A stretch of 64,000 nt of DNA from Legionella geestiana. GTDB lineage: Bacteria > Pseudomonadota > Gammaproteobacteria > Legionellales > Legionellaceae. Location: the NCBI RefSeq assembly GCF_004571195.1, contig NZ_CP038271.1, positions 2,096,001 through 2,160,000 on the forward strand, written 5' to 3'. The notes beneath the pieces were generated by a model, which searched no databases, was not told the origin of the DNA, and was given only the letters and a program-made list of their open reading frames with translations. A program made the translations under genes and the position numbers. Each line of letters begins with the position of its first letter. Within the stretch, counting starts at the first letter, position 1. Shown one piece after another: positions 52,744 to 62,355 of the stretch.

Positions 52744-53183
52744 GAGTGCTTAACCATCTGCAGGTGGATAATGCCGTCCATGTCGAAGGGCTCGCCTTCT
52801 GCAGCAAAACCAAAAGATGCGTAAAAATCTTTCAGATAAATCTGCGCGGTAATGCGAACAGGCGCCTCTGGATGTTCTGTGGCAAGCCAGGTGAGTGCGG
52901 TATCAACGAGCCTCCTGCCAATGCCGCCGCCGCGCAGCCGCGGGTCGGTAACCAGACGCCCGAAGCTCATGCCCTCGCCGTGTGGAAAAGCAAGCATTCG
53001 AGCATACCCCACAAGCTCTCCATCCTGCTCATAAAGAAGGTGCATGGCGCTTTCATCAAGGCCATCAGGGTCAAGATACACGCAAGACTGCTCCACGACA
53101 AAGACACGGCTTCGCAGCGCAAGCAGTGCATAGAGTTGGCGGGTGGTCAGGGCATCAAAGGGAAGAATGGTGCATCGTTCCAT
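52740..53183 (-). CDS. ElaA-type GNAT acetyltransferase
   Basis: The 147-residue protein has LRSRVFVVEQSCVYLDPDGLDE, the ElaA signature, GRLVTDPRLRGGGIGRRLV as the CoA loop, and FYASFGFAAEGEPFDMDGI at the end (regions). Substrate unknown. It starts 7 bp after rdgB and overlaps the TPR methyltransferase start. Confidence 0.9.
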   Translation of the reverse strand: MERCTILPFDALTTRQLYALLALRSRVFVVEQSCVYLDPDGLDESAMHLLYEQDGELVGYARMLAFPHGEGMSFGRLVTDPRLRGGGIGRRLVDTALTWLATEHPEAPVRITAQIYLKDFYASFGFAAEGEPFDMDGIIHLQMVKHS

Positions 53184-53190
53184 GGTGTGC

Positions 53191-53784
53191 TCACAAAGGA
53201 TGGTCGGTCATCAGCCGCTGCAGTTCGAGGAGTGCACGTGCACGGTGGCTGATAGTGTTTTTTACACCGGGCGCAAGTTCGGCGGCAGTAAGATGGTGTC
53301 CGGGAACCATGAAAACCGGGTCGTAGCCAAAGCCATGCGTACCACGCGGGGTATCTGCAATCATCCCGTGCAGCACGCCCGTTGCCACCAGCGGAGTGGG
53401 GTCATTAGCGTGTCGCACGATAACGATGGCACAGTAAAAAAAGGCGGCACGCGCATCGCCCTTCAGCAGGTGCATGCGTTCAAGAAGCAGCGCGATATTC
53501 TCAGCGTCAGTGGCGCCGGGTCCGGCAAAACGCGCGGAAAAAATACCCGGTGCACCTTCAAGCGCCGGCACTACAAGACCGGAGTCATCAGCAAGTGCGG
53601 GTCTTTGTGCTTCGCTGCTGGCATGTCGCGCCTTAATGAGCGCATTTTCAATAAAGCTCATCCCGGTTTCCGGGACGTCATTTATGCCAAGATTCTTTTG
53701 CGGGATACAATCAATGGGGGCCAGCAGCGCCTGCAGCTCCGCCACCTTGCCGGCATTGCCGGTTGCGAGAATAATTTCATGCAT
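53191..53784 (-). CDS. rdgB: XTP/dITP diphosphatase
   Basis: The 197-residue house-cleaning nucleotidase has [16 protein letters not shown], the [10 protein letters not shown] helix, [22 protein letters not shown] in two parts, and HGFGYDPVF. It removes non-canonical purine triphosphates. It heads the rdgB-GNAT-TPR operon. Confidence 0.96.
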   Translation of the reverse strand: MHEIILATGNAGKVAELQALLAPIDCIPQKNLGINDVPETGMSFIENALIKARHASSEAQRPALADDSGLVVPALEGAPGIFSARFAGPGATDAENIALLLERMHLLKGDARAAFFYCAIVIVRHANDPTPLVATGVLHGMIADTPRGTHGFGYDPVFMVPGHHLTAAELAPGVKNTISHRARALLELQRLMTDHPL

Positions 53785-53997
53785 TCTGGATTCACATAAA
53801 GATGAGATAAAGGTGATTTTAACGGCTTTTGGCGTTCAGGGACACTCTGGTGCGTGTCTTCATTCCGAAAAATATGACACCAAACCGCTACACTGTTGCT
53901 TCACATCATGAAATGAGGGCTCGTCCGCGGTGTATGCGTGCAAAGTGTCTCATGGTATAGTGCACATATTCCAACCACGCATATCCGGATCTTCCCC

Positions 53998-55278
53998 ATG
54001 AAGCTGCTGCGCTCTTTTTATTTTTGGATCTTTGCCGCGTTTATCGGCGGATGTCTGCTCGGCTGGCTTAATCCGGTCGCGGGGGCTTCGATGGAGCCGC
54101 TGGCGACAGGCTTTGTCAAGCTTATAAAGCTCTTTGTGGGTCCAGTTGTTTTTCTGACGGTCGTCACGGGCATTGCACAAACAGGTTCTTTGAAAAAACT
54201 GGGAGCGCTTGGACTGCGCGCATTCATCTATTTTGAGGTTATTTCTACGCTGGCACTTGGCATGGGCTGGATGGCCGCGCATGTTTTGCAGCCCGGAGCT
54301 GGTGTGCATGCGCATCTTGAGCTCCTCGATGCTGGACCTGTATCGCAGTTTATTGCGAGCAGTGAAAAACTTTCTACTGTTGATTTTCTGAAACACATTA
54401 TTCCTGCCAGTATCGTGGAACCCTTCGCCAGTGGCGACATGCTCCAGATTCTTTTTCTCGCCATCCTTTTTGGCGCCTCGCTGCTGGCGGTAGGTGAGCG
54501 CGTGGCGAGGCCGCTTTGCGACATGCTGGAGCGGCTGACAAGTGCGGTATTTGTAATGGTCCGCATGGTACTGATGACTGCACCGCTCGGAATTTTTGGG
54601 GCTATGGCATTTACCGTGGGTCAGTTTGGCAGTGCGCTGCTGCTGCCGCTTGCGGGGCTGATTGGCGTGTTTTACCTCACGGCGTTTGTTTTTGTGGCGG
54701 GAGTGCTTGGGACTGTCGCTCGTTGCAGCGGGTTTTCCCTTGGACGCTTCCTGCGCTACATCCTGCCGGAACTCTGGCTGGTGCTTGGAACCTCTTCGAG
54801 TGAAGCGGCTCTCCCCCAGCTCATTCAGAAACTTGAAGCGCTCGGTTGTGAACGGGAAACCGTGGGCGTGATTGTTCCCATGGGATATTCGTTTAACCTC
54901 GATGGCACCAATATTTACATTACGCTGGCGGCCTTGTTCATTGCGCAGGCGCTCGGTATTTCATTGAATGCGACGCAGCAAATTGCATTACTTGCAACCG
55001 CCATGCTGACGAGCAAGGGGGCGGCAGGCGTAACCGGCGCAGGCTTTGTAACCCTGGCCGCGACTCTCGCGGTAGTGCCAGGCATTCCCGCAGTGGGCAT
55101 AGTACTGGTACTCGGTATTGACCGATTTATGAGTGATGTACGCGCACTGGTCAATTACATTGGCAATGGTGTCGCAACCCTTGCCATTAGTCGGTACCAG
55201 GGAGAAGTCAGTGCGCACGACCTTCAGTGCGCACTGTCAGGGTATGCCCTCGAGCGTCCGGCAGCCGCTACGGATTAA
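53998..55278 (+). CDS. Dicarboxylate/amino acid:cation symporter (DAACS)
   Basis: The 426-residue inner-membrane carrier has the family markers FVKLIKLFVGPVVFLTVVTGIA, GTSSSEAALPQLI (the serine-rich hairpin), MGYSFNLDGTNIY and LTSKGAAGVTGAGFV. It imports Glu, Asp or C4 dicarboxylates with Na+ or H+. ATG 53998 was chosen as it starts the first membrane helix; the upstream frame is not conserved in kind. Divergent from rdgB. Confidence 0.92.
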   Translation: MKLLRSFYFWIFAAFIGGCLLGWLNPVAGASMEPLATGFVKLIKLFVGPVVFLTVVTGIAQTGSLKKLGALGLRAFIYFEVISTLALGMGWMAAHVLQPGAGVHAHLELLDAGPVSQFIASSEKLSTVDFLKHIIPASIVEPFASGDMLQILFLAILFGASLLAVGERVARPLCDMLERLTSAVFVMVRMVLMTAPLGIFGAMAFTVGQFGSALLLPLAGLIGVFYLTAFVFVAGVLGTVARCSGFSLGRFLRYILPELWLVLGTSSSEAALPQLIQKLEALGCERETVGVIVPMGYSFNLDGTNIYITLAALFIAQALGISLNATQQIALLATAMLTSKGAAGVTGAGFVTLAATLAVVPGIPAVGIVLVLGIDRFMSDVRALVNYIGNGVATLAISRYQGEVSAHDLQCALSGYALERPAAATD

Positions 55279-55290
55279 AACCATCCACCA

Positions 55291-56502
55291 TTATCTGCGT
55301 CTGCCGGCAGATTGTCTGCGGGGCCCCTGGGAGGAGCGCGCGGCAGGTGCTATGTGCTCAGGAAGACGGTGCTCAGGCTCAAAATCATCTATTTCTACCC
55401 GATTCAGGCGTTTTTTGGTGATTTTTTCAATCGCATGCAACAGATTGGCCTCATCCGCACTGACAAGCGAGAGAGCAACGCCAGAACTGCCGGCGCGGCC
55501 CGTACGTCCGATGCGGTGCACGTAATCTTCGGGCACCTGCGGCAAATCAAAATTGACCACGATTGGCAGCTGGTCGATGTCAATGCCGCGTGCGGCAATG
55601 TCGGTTGCGACCAGGAGGCGAATTTTACCGGTCTTAAAGGCATCGAGTGCCTGCGTGCGCTGGGATTGACTCTTGTTGCCATGAATGGCAGCAGCTTCGA
55701 TGTTGTGTCCTGCGAGAATTTTTACGAGTTTGTTCGCGCCGTGTTTAGTACGTGAAAAAATCAATGCTTGTCTCCATTGCTGGCTGTGAGCAAGGTGGCA
55801 GAGCAGGGCGGCTTTTTGCGCTTTATCAACCGGGTGAATGGTTTGCTTGATTTTGTCAACGGTGCTGTTAGGCGGGGTGACAGATACTTCTACCGGTTGA
55901 TGCAGAAACGATTTCGCAAGCGCGCGAATTTCTGGAGAAAATGTTGCTGAAAAAAGCAGGTTCTGGCGGCGTTTAGGCAGCAGTGCCATGACGCGGCGGA
56001 TATCATGGATAAATCCCATATCAAGCATTCTGTCGGCTTCATCCAGCACAAACGTCTTTACCGCATCAAGGCGTATCGCGTTCTGGCGCACCAAATCAAG
56101 CAGGCGTCCGGGTGTTGCTACCAGTATCTCAACGCCTGAGCGCAACTTCAGCATTTGCGGGTTGATATTAACCCCGCCAAAAACTACCGCGCTGCGAATT
56201 TTGGTAAATTGTGCACACTGTCGCACATCCTCATGCACCTGGGCTGCCAGTTCGCGCGTTGGAGTGAGGATAAGTGCCAGGGTCTGATTGCTGCCTGCAC
56301 GCGGCTTTTCGAGCAGTTGATGCAGAATGGGCAGCACAAAGCCCGCGGTCTTTCCAGTTCCGGTTTGCGCGGAAGCCAGTAAATCGTCACCATTAAGCAC
56401 TACCGGTATGGCCTTTTGCTGAATGGGTGATGGAGTTTCGTAGCCTTGCGCCTTTACCGCGTCAAGCAAAGGGGTGGCCAGTGATAAATCTTGAAAATTC
56501 AT
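55291..56502 (-). CDS. rhlE: DEAD-box RNA helicase, RhlE type
   Basis: The 403-residue helicase has a Q-motif region ([29 protein letters not shown]), Walker [13 protein letters not shown] with [11 protein letters not shown], and helicase C motifs [10 protein letters not shown] and [10 protein letters not shown]. The short basic tail is typical of RhlE, which acts in ribosome assembly and RNA decay. ATG 56502 gives the usual N-terminus. Convergent with the symporter gene. Confidence 0.92.
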   Translation of the reverse strand: MNFQDLSLATPLLDAVKAQGYETPSPIQQKAIPVVLNGDDLLASAQTGTGKTAGFVLPILHQLLEKPRAGSNQTLALILTPTRELAAQVHEDVRQCAQFTKIRSAVVFGGVNINPQMLKLRSGVEILVATPGRLLDLVRQNAIRLDAVKTFVLDEADRMLDMGFIHDIRRVMALLPKRRQNLLFSATFSPEIRALAKSFLHQPVEVSVTPPNSTVDKIKQTIHPVDKAQKAALLCHLAHSQQWRQALIFSRTKHGANKLVKILAGHNIEAAAIHGNKSQSQRTQALDAFKTGKIRLLVATDIAARGIDIDQLPIVVNFDLPQVPEDYVHRIGRTGRAGSSGVALSLVSADEANLLHAIEKITKKRLNRVEIDDFEPEHRLPEHIAPAARSSQGPRRQSAGRRR

Positions 56503-56805
56503 GAAAAATTCCGGTTGGTGCCTTACACCAAATGTCAGAGGACCCGGAGTAAATGCATGTTTCGTGGAGGGCAAGAAAGTGATACACGCGCTTCCTTACA
56601 AGTAGTGCATCATACATTTTATTTGCAATTTGTTCAACAACGATGGATAGAGCCGTTTTACAAATGCAGGTATTTCGCGTAGAGTGACTCACTATTTTTT
56701 GTGATTGAAGCGTGTGCGGGTTATCGCTATTGCGTGCATTTTGTGTTAAAATTTGACTCAATTTGGCACCTTAAAGTGCACCCCCTGTTTCCCGGAAGGA
56801 AGGTC

Positions 56806-58212
56806 ATGAGTAATAAAAAGCATGCATTGAGTGTTTTCAGCCTCATCATGATTACGGTCGGCTCGGTTGACAGTATCCGAAACCTGCCGGCAACAGCACT
56901 ATTTGGCAGTCAGCTGATTGTGTTTTTTACCCTTGGTGCGCTGTTTTTTCTTATTCCAACCGCGCTGGTTTCAGCAGAACTGGCATCTGGCTGGCCACGG
57001 GCGGGCGGCATTTATATCTGGGTGCGGGAAGCACTTGGCAAACGTGTCGGGTTCCTCGCCATCTGGCTGCAGTGGATTGAAAACGTTATCTGGTATCCCA
57101 CTATCCTGTCGTTTGTTGCGGGCTCCATTGGCTATTTGTTTAATCCCGCACTCGCGGATAATCCTGTGTTTCTGTGGGCGGTGATTGTCGCATCATTCTG
57201 GGGGGCGACGCTTGTTAATCTCCGCGGGATGCAGTCTTCCGCATTTTTCAGCAACCTCTGTGCTATTTCAGGGCTGCTGTTGCCGATGGGCCTCATTATC
57301 GGGCTTGGAATGGCGTGGATTATCGGTGGAAATCCTTCTCAGGTGGCATTTACACTGAAAGCCGCATCGCCGCAATGGCATGATAAGTCACTCTGGGTTT
57401 CGCTTACGGCAATTATGATGTCTTTTTGCGGGATTGAAATTGCGACAGTTCATGCCAATGATGTGCGCGATCCGCAACGCGCTTTTCCGCGCGCACTGGT
57501 TATTTCGGTGGTCATTATTCTCAGTACACTGGTTCTGGGTTCGCTGGCCATCGCCGTGGTGTTGCCTAAAGCGGATATCAATCTCGTGGCTGGTATCATG
57601 CAGGCGTTTGATGCGTTTTTTGCGCGCTACCACATGAGCTGGATGATGCCGGTTATTGCGGTGATGCTGGTGCTGGGTGGCCTTGGTGGCGTCAGCAACT
57701 GGATAATCGCCCCCACCCGCGGCCTGCTTGTCGCGGCTCAAGATGGTAATCTGCCTGCAGGTTTTCAACGCCGAAACCGCCGGGAAGCACCAGTCGTCAT
57801 GCTGGTTGGACAGGCGGTGATTGTCACTCTGCTCTCAACCCTTTTCCTCTTTATGCCAAGCGTAAACGGCTCCTACTGGCTGTTGACGGCACTCGCGGCA
57901 CAGCTGTACATGCTGATGTACATGCTGATGTTTGTAGCGGCCGTGGTGTTACGCGTCAAACTGCCGCACCATCCTCGTGCTTTTCGCATTCCAGGCGGGC
58001 TTTTGGGAATGTGCATGGTGGCCGGTATCGGCATGATAGGTACGCTTGCGACCCTTATCGTCAGTTTCATGCCGCCGGAAGGCATTAACGTTGGCAGCCT
58101 GCTGCGCTATGAGTTGACGCTTATCTGTGGCCTTTTCGTAATGTGCCTGCCGCCGTTTGTTGCCACTTTGCGTGCGTCCTGGCGGCGTGAGGCGCTGGTT
58201 GGAACAGCCTGA
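56806..58212 (+). CDS. APC-family amino acid permease/antiporter
   Basis: The 468-residue protein has about 12 membrane helices. The first carries the substrate-site pattern SLIMITVGSVDSIRNLPATALFG, and WPRAGGIYIWVREALG follows. The layout resembles GadC/AdiC-like glutamate:GABA-type exchangers. A GGAAGGAAGG ribosome site stands before ATG 56806. Substrate is not certain. It lies upstream of kup, in the same direction. Confidence 0.85.
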   Translation: MSNKKHALSVFSLIMITVGSVDSIRNLPATALFGSQLIVFFTLGALFFLIPTALVSAELASGWPRAGGIYIWVREALGKRVGFLAIWLQWIENVIWYPTILSFVAGSIGYLFNPALADNPVFLWAVIVASFWGATLVNLRGMQSSAFFSNLCAISGLLLPMGLIIGLGMAWIIGGNPSQVAFTLKAASPQWHDKSLWVSLTAIMMSFCGIEIATVHANDVRDPQRAFPRALVISVVIILSTLVLGSLAIAVVLPKADINLVAGIMQAFDAFFARYHMSWMMPVIAVMLVLGGLGGVSNWIIAPTRGLLVAAQDGNLPAGFQRRNRREAPVVMLVGQAVIVTLLSTLFLFMPSVNGSYWLLTALAAQLYMLMYMLMFVAAVVLRVKLPHHPRAFRIPGGLLGMCMVAGIGMIGTLATLIVSFMPPEGINVGSLLRYELTLICGLFVMCLPPFVATLRASWRREALVGTA

Positions 58213-58284
58213 AACATGGATTCAGGCCGCTCCCCATTCACAAGTCGATAATATCGGTTCATAATCAGGAAGAACCAACAACAT

Positions 58285-60168
58285 GTGCCATTCATGAATC
58301 GGGAAACTGTTACGCCCACACTTGCCATTGCAGCCCTTGGTGTGGTTTTTGGTGATATAGGAACCAGCCCGCTTTATGCCATGCGTGAGGCGCTGGGGGA
58401 TTTACCCATCGGCAATACTTCCGTGCTTGGCGCACTATCCCTTGTGTTCTGGTCGCTTATTCTCGTTATCTCTTTCAAATACATGTGCATCGTTTTTCGG
58501 GCTGATAACGATGGAGAGGGGGGAATACTTGCGCTTCTCGCACTTTTGCGACAAACCCAGTCAAAATACAAAAATCAGTTTTATCTGCTGGCGATTTTTG
58601 GTGCTGGTCTTTTAATTGGCGATGGCATGCTGACACCGGCGATTTCTGTTATCAGCGCCATTGAGGGGCTTAAGGTGGCCTCGCCGGTTTTTAACGATGC
58701 GATTGTACCACTCTCATGCGGCATACTGATTGTGCTTTTTTTCTTTCAAAGGTTTGGTACCGCCCACATCGGCCGCGCGTTTGGACCGGTCATCCTTATC
58801 TGGTTTTTGGTCATCGCAGTAATTGGCCTGTTGCAGATTGCGAAAAATCCAGCGGTACTCAAGGCGGTTAACCCGCGGTATGGCTTCGAGTTTCTGCATG
58901 CTTTTGGTTACCAAGGGTATTTATTGCTGGGTGGTGTTTTTCTGGTGGTAACCGGGGGCGAGGCGCTGTATGCCGACATTGGGCATTTTGGTAAAAATCC
59001 AATTCGTTACAGCTGGTTTATCGTGGCGCTTCCCTGTCTGCTGCTGAACTATTTTGGTCAGGGGGCGCTCCTGCTCAGTCAGCCTGAGGCAATGGAAAAT
59101 CCTTTCTATCACATGGCGCCGGAGGGTTTTCTTATTCCGCTCCTCGTGATTGCAACGCTGGCCACCATCATTGCGTCCCAGGCGGTTATCACTGCTACAT
59201 TTTCACTAATGAAGCAGGCGGTGTTGCTGGGCCTGTATCCACGCATTCAAATCATTCAGACTTCAAAAGAGCATCAGGGGCAAATTTATATTCCCCAGAT
59301 GAATCTCTTTTTGCTGATGGGAACCTTGCTCCTGATTCTTACTTTTCGCAGTTCCAGTGGTCTGGCGCATGCTTATGGAATTGCCGTCAACCTGCATATG
59401 CTCCTTATAACAATGCTGGTTGGATGGGCAGCACACACCATCTGGCAATGGTCTGTGTGGCGGACTGTTGTGCTTTTCACGCCCCTTTTCATCGCGGATG
59501 CTGCGTTCCTCGGTGCTAATGCACACAAGTTTCTGACCGGTGCCTGGACCCCAATTCTGTTTGCCTGCCTCCTTGCGATTGTCATGCATACATGGAACAT
59601 GGGACTAATGTATTTAAAAAATAATTTTTACATGCGCAAGGAAGGCATTGCGAAAATTGTGCGCCAGCTGCACTATAAGTCCCTCACGCGCCTTGAGGGT
59701 GTCACTGCAATCTTTATTACTGATGTGTATGACAACAGTGGTGGCAGTTTTCTGCATTTCCTAAAACTAAGCCGCGCGCTTCCAGAAAATATTCTTATTG
59801 TGAATTATACGGTAGAAAACATTCCGCATGTGCATTACAGCCGGCGATTTGAGGTGCACTATCTCGACGAGAAAATTTGCCAGCTGACCCTGCATTATGG
59901 CTTCATGGATACAGTTTCGATTCCCAGCGCACTGGAGCTTGCCAACGAACGGGGTTTATTGCCGTTTCAGGTCAATGTGGATGCAGCAACGTGGCTTGTA
60001 GAGGTGCCTAATGTGGTAGCTTCCAGGTCACAGGCGACGCTGCGTTTCCACTGGCAGGAAAAACTCTTTGCTTTTCTGATGCGCAATTACTCAGCCAACC
60101 TTAACATTGAATTTTATCAGCTGCCGTTTAACCGTACGATAGCCATCGGAACCTATTGCATTATATAA
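58285..60168 (+). CDS. kup: Potassium uptake protein Kup
   Basis: The 627-residue KUP/HAK/KT transporter has the GVVFGDIGTSPLYAMREAL signature, GDGMLTPAISVISAIEGL, and GGEALYADIGHFG. About 12 helices are followed by a 170-residue cytoplasmic tail. It takes up K+ with protons. GTG 58285 has AGGAAG at 12 nt; the in-frame ATG at 58294 is an alternative start. It ends 4 bp from the convergent DUF1460 gene. Confidence 0.95.
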   Translation: MPFMNRETVTPTLAIAALGVVFGDIGTSPLYAMREALGDLPIGNTSVLGALSLVFWSLILVISFKYMCIVFRADNDGEGGILALLALLRQTQSKYKNQFYLLAIFGAGLLIGDGMLTPAISVISAIEGLKVASPVFNDAIVPLSCGILIVLFFFQRFGTAHIGRAFGPVILIWFLVIAVIGLLQIAKNPAVLKAVNPRYGFEFLHAFGYQGYLLLGGVFLVVTGGEALYADIGHFGKNPIRYSWFIVALPCLLLNYFGQGALLLSQPEAMENPFYHMAPEGFLIPLLVIATLATIIASQAVITATFSLMKQAVLLGLYPRIQIIQTSKEHQGQIYIPQMNLFLLMGTLLLILTFRSSSGLAHAYGIAVNLHMLLITMLVGWAAHTIWQWSVWRTVVLFTPLFIADAAFLGANAHKFLTGAWTPILFACLLAIVMHTWNMGLMYLKNNFYMRKEGIAKIVRQLHYKSLTRLEGVTAIFITDVYDNSGGSFLHFLKLSRALPENILIVNYTVENIPHVHYSRRFEVHYLDEKICQLTLHYGFMDTVSIPSALELANERGLLPFQVNVDAATWLVEVPNVVASRSQATLRFHWQEKLFAFLMRNYSANLNIEFYQLPFNRTIAIGTYCII

Positions 60169-60172
60169 GACC

Positions 60173-61138
60173 CTAACAGTCGCCTTTCAGGACTACCTGA
60201 ATATTAATGCCACGAATGGTGGGGCTCTTAATGGCTTTTTTCAGGTAATCAGTGAGTGGTACATCAACGACCTTTTGATGCTCAGATGAAGCCTGTCGGA
60301 ACATCTGAATGCCTTTTACCCGAAAGACAAATCCAAGGTGGGATATATTAAGCCGCGTTCCTATGCGGTCTTTGATGTCCCAGTCAGGACGAACGATTTC
60401 AATAACCGCGCCGTCAGGGATAGCATTAAAAAAATGCAGGTTCGGTCGACCTTTTTCGTCAAAGAGCACGCTGAGCGGAATGTAAGGCAGAGTGACCGTT
60501 TGACGTGGGAGGGTTTTTCCCTGGCGTTGCAGCTCGACAAGCCGATGTTGTTTCAATTCGTCCGGCCCGCTTAACAATCGAATGTTTTCATGCGTGAAGT
60601 GCGCATACCATCCCGGTTTATCAATTAAAGCCTCGGCTATTTTGAAAGCCGGTTTTCCTTCAGGAGTGGTAAGGGTTCTTGTGATGTCACGCAGTCGGCC
60701 CGCATTTTCATTGTTTATATTCCAGTCCAGGTCGGTAAAATGATTGCGCAGGATAAAGCGGCGTTTGCCCTCGTGGTAGCGGATATTACGAAGGCACCTT
60801 TTAAAACGCGTAAGGCTGTCTGAGAGTGCAAGTGCCATTACTGTGGTTACATAGGTATCACAGTCAAAAGCATCCGTACGATAACGCGGGAATTGATCAA
60901 AACGCGCATGCTCGCCCTCGCCTAAAGCACCAAGAAGATAAGGTTTGCCGAGAAAGCTGGCACTTATAAGGTTCAGGCGTTCTGGAAGTGAAGTGCGTGG
61001 CAGGGGAGGGAGGCTGTGATATAGTTGTGCAATATCTCTGTCCGCCGCTTTTTCAGGAAGCGCCTTCGCAAGCACTGCAGCACTTGATAAAATGCCGGTC
61101 ATAACCAGTGGGAGTATTGATGTGAACCTTACCAGCAT
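60173..61138 (-). CDS. Exported DUF1460 amidase-like protein
   Basis: The 321-residue protein has a signal peptide (to about residue 24). The DUF1460 N-acetylmuramoyl-L-alanine-amidase-like fold has its catalytic Cys in TDAFDCDTYVTTVMALAL. NLISASFLGKPYLLGALGEG lies upstream and NISHLGFVF (His) downstream. It probably cuts or recycles murein peptides in the periplasm. GGAGAGG precedes ATG. Confidence 0.85.
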   Translation of the reverse strand: MLVRFTSILPLVMTGILSSAAVLAKALPEKAADRDIAQLYHSLPPLPRTSLPERLNLISASFLGKPYLLGALGEGEHARFDQFPRYRTDAFDCDTYVTTVMALALSDSLTRFKRCLRNIRYHEGKRRFILRNHFTDLDWNINNENAGRLRDITRTLTTPEGKPAFKIAEALIDKPGWYAHFTHENIRLLSGPDELKQHRLVELQRQGKTLPRQTVTLPYIPLSVLFDEKGRPNLHFFNAIPDGAVIEIVRPDWDIKDRIGTRLNISHLGFVFRVKGIQMFRQASSEHQKVVDVPLTDYLKKAIKSPTIRGINIQVVLKGDC

Positions 61139-61219
61139 GGTACCTCTCCTCTTTAGGGCGCGCGCTGCTGTTCCGCAAACTGATGTTACTTTATACTCTT
61201 TGCATGGGGAGGTGCAAGA

Positions 61220-61828
61220 ATGCTGAATATTATCTGGCTTGGCATGATGCTCCTGGCCGTTGTAACCGGTATTTTTCAGGGACGTATTCCACAGGTGGTG
61301 GCAGCCGTTACCGACTCAGCACGTCTTGGTTTTGAGATTGCCCTGGGACTTGCCGGTATCATGACCCTATGGCTTGGCATTATGAATATCGCGAGTGTTT
61401 CAGGGCTGATTAAAAAGCTTGCGAGAGCACTGAGACCTGTCATGCGCCCGCTGTTTCCCGAGGTACCTCCCGAACATCCGGCCATGGGGGCAATGCTGCT
61501 TAATATCGCGGCCAACATGCTGGGGCTTGCCAATGCTGCAACGCCCTTTGGTCTGCAGGCGATGAAAGAACTGCAAAAACTCAACACGCGTGCCGAAACT
61601 GCAACAGATGCCATGTGCACATTTCTTGCCATAAACACCTCGAGCGTGCAACTGGTGCCTGCAACTGCCATAGCATTTCTTGCTGCCAACGGCAATCCTA
61701 ACCCGGGCGCCATTATCGCCAGCGCATTGGCGGCAACGCTGGTTTCAACCGCTGTAGCGCTGATATCCGTAAAGCAGTTTGCGCGCCTTACACGCCCGAA
61801 AATCGAAGCACAGGTGCATCATGGTTGA
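61220..61828 (+). CDS. spmA: Nucleoside recognition (Gate) domain protein, SpmA-like
   Basis: The 202-residue membrane protein has the Gate-domain segments LGLAGIMTLWLGIMNIA, MGAMLLNIAANMLGLANAATPFG and INTSSVQLVPATAIAF. SpmA and SpmB form a two-part membrane protein known from spore core dehydration in Bacillus. In non-sporulating bacteria the substrate is unknown. Overlaps the following spmB frame. Confidence 0.9.
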   Translation: MLNIIWLGMMLLAVVTGIFQGRIPQVVAAVTDSARLGFEIALGLAGIMTLWLGIMNIASVSGLIKKLARALRPVMRPLFPEVPPEHPAMGAMLLNIAANMLGLANAATPFGLQAMKELQKLNTRAETATDAMCTFLAINTSSVQLVPATAIAFLAANGNPNPGAIIASALAATLVSTAVALISVKQFARLTRPKIEAQVHHG

Positions 61829-62355
61829 GTTTGCCGGTATTTTTTTCCAATTGGGTGCTGCTGATGTTCATTGTAGGTATCCCACTGTATGGGGTCTGCC
61901 GACGCGTAGATGTTTTTGATGCGTTCATTACCGGTGCAAAGCAGGGCTTTGAAACCAGCGTAAGCATCATACCGTATCTGATTGCCATGATGGTGGCGAT
62001 TGGCATGTTGCGGGCTTCAGGTTTTTTCGATGTTTTAGGCGCCTGGCTTGCGCCTGTGCTTGAACGCATTGGCATGCCGGCAGAGCTCTTGCCGCTCGCG
62101 CTCTTGCGTCCCTTTTCTGGAAGCGCTTCAACCGGCGTTATGGCAGAACTGATTCATGAACACGGTGGCGACTCGCTGATTGCCAAAATGGCAGCGACCA
62201 TGATGGGCAGTACTGAAACCACGTTTTATGTAATAGCAGTGTATTTTGGTGCTGTTGCCATTCGCCGTACACGCTATGCGATACCTGCCGGATTGCTGGC
62301 GGACTTTGCCGGTATCGCGGCTTCGGTGGTGGTGTGCCGTTATCTCTTTTCCTGA
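61825..62355 (+). CDS. spmB: Nucleoside recognition domain protein, SpmB-like
   Basis: The 176-residue frame carries IPLYGVCRRVDVFDAFITGAKQGFETSVSIIPYL (region) and RPFSGSASTGVMAEL, diagnostic for SpmB. As it stands it must start at TTG 61825. However, an ATG at 61821 reads MVEFAG in another frame, which would be the expected SpmB opening. The two frames join if one T were removed from the T7 run at 61840-61846. Either a frameshift, a sequencing error or a weak TTG start is present. Confidence 0.85.
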   Translation: MSLPVFFSNWVLLMFIVGIPLYGVCRRVDVFDAFITGAKQGFETSVSIIPYLIAMMVAIGMLRASGFFDVLGAWLAPVLERIGMPAELLPLALLRPFSGSASTGVMAELIHEHGGDSLIAKMAATMMGSTETTFYVIAVYFGAVAIRRTRYAIPAGLLADFAGIAASVVVCRYLFS

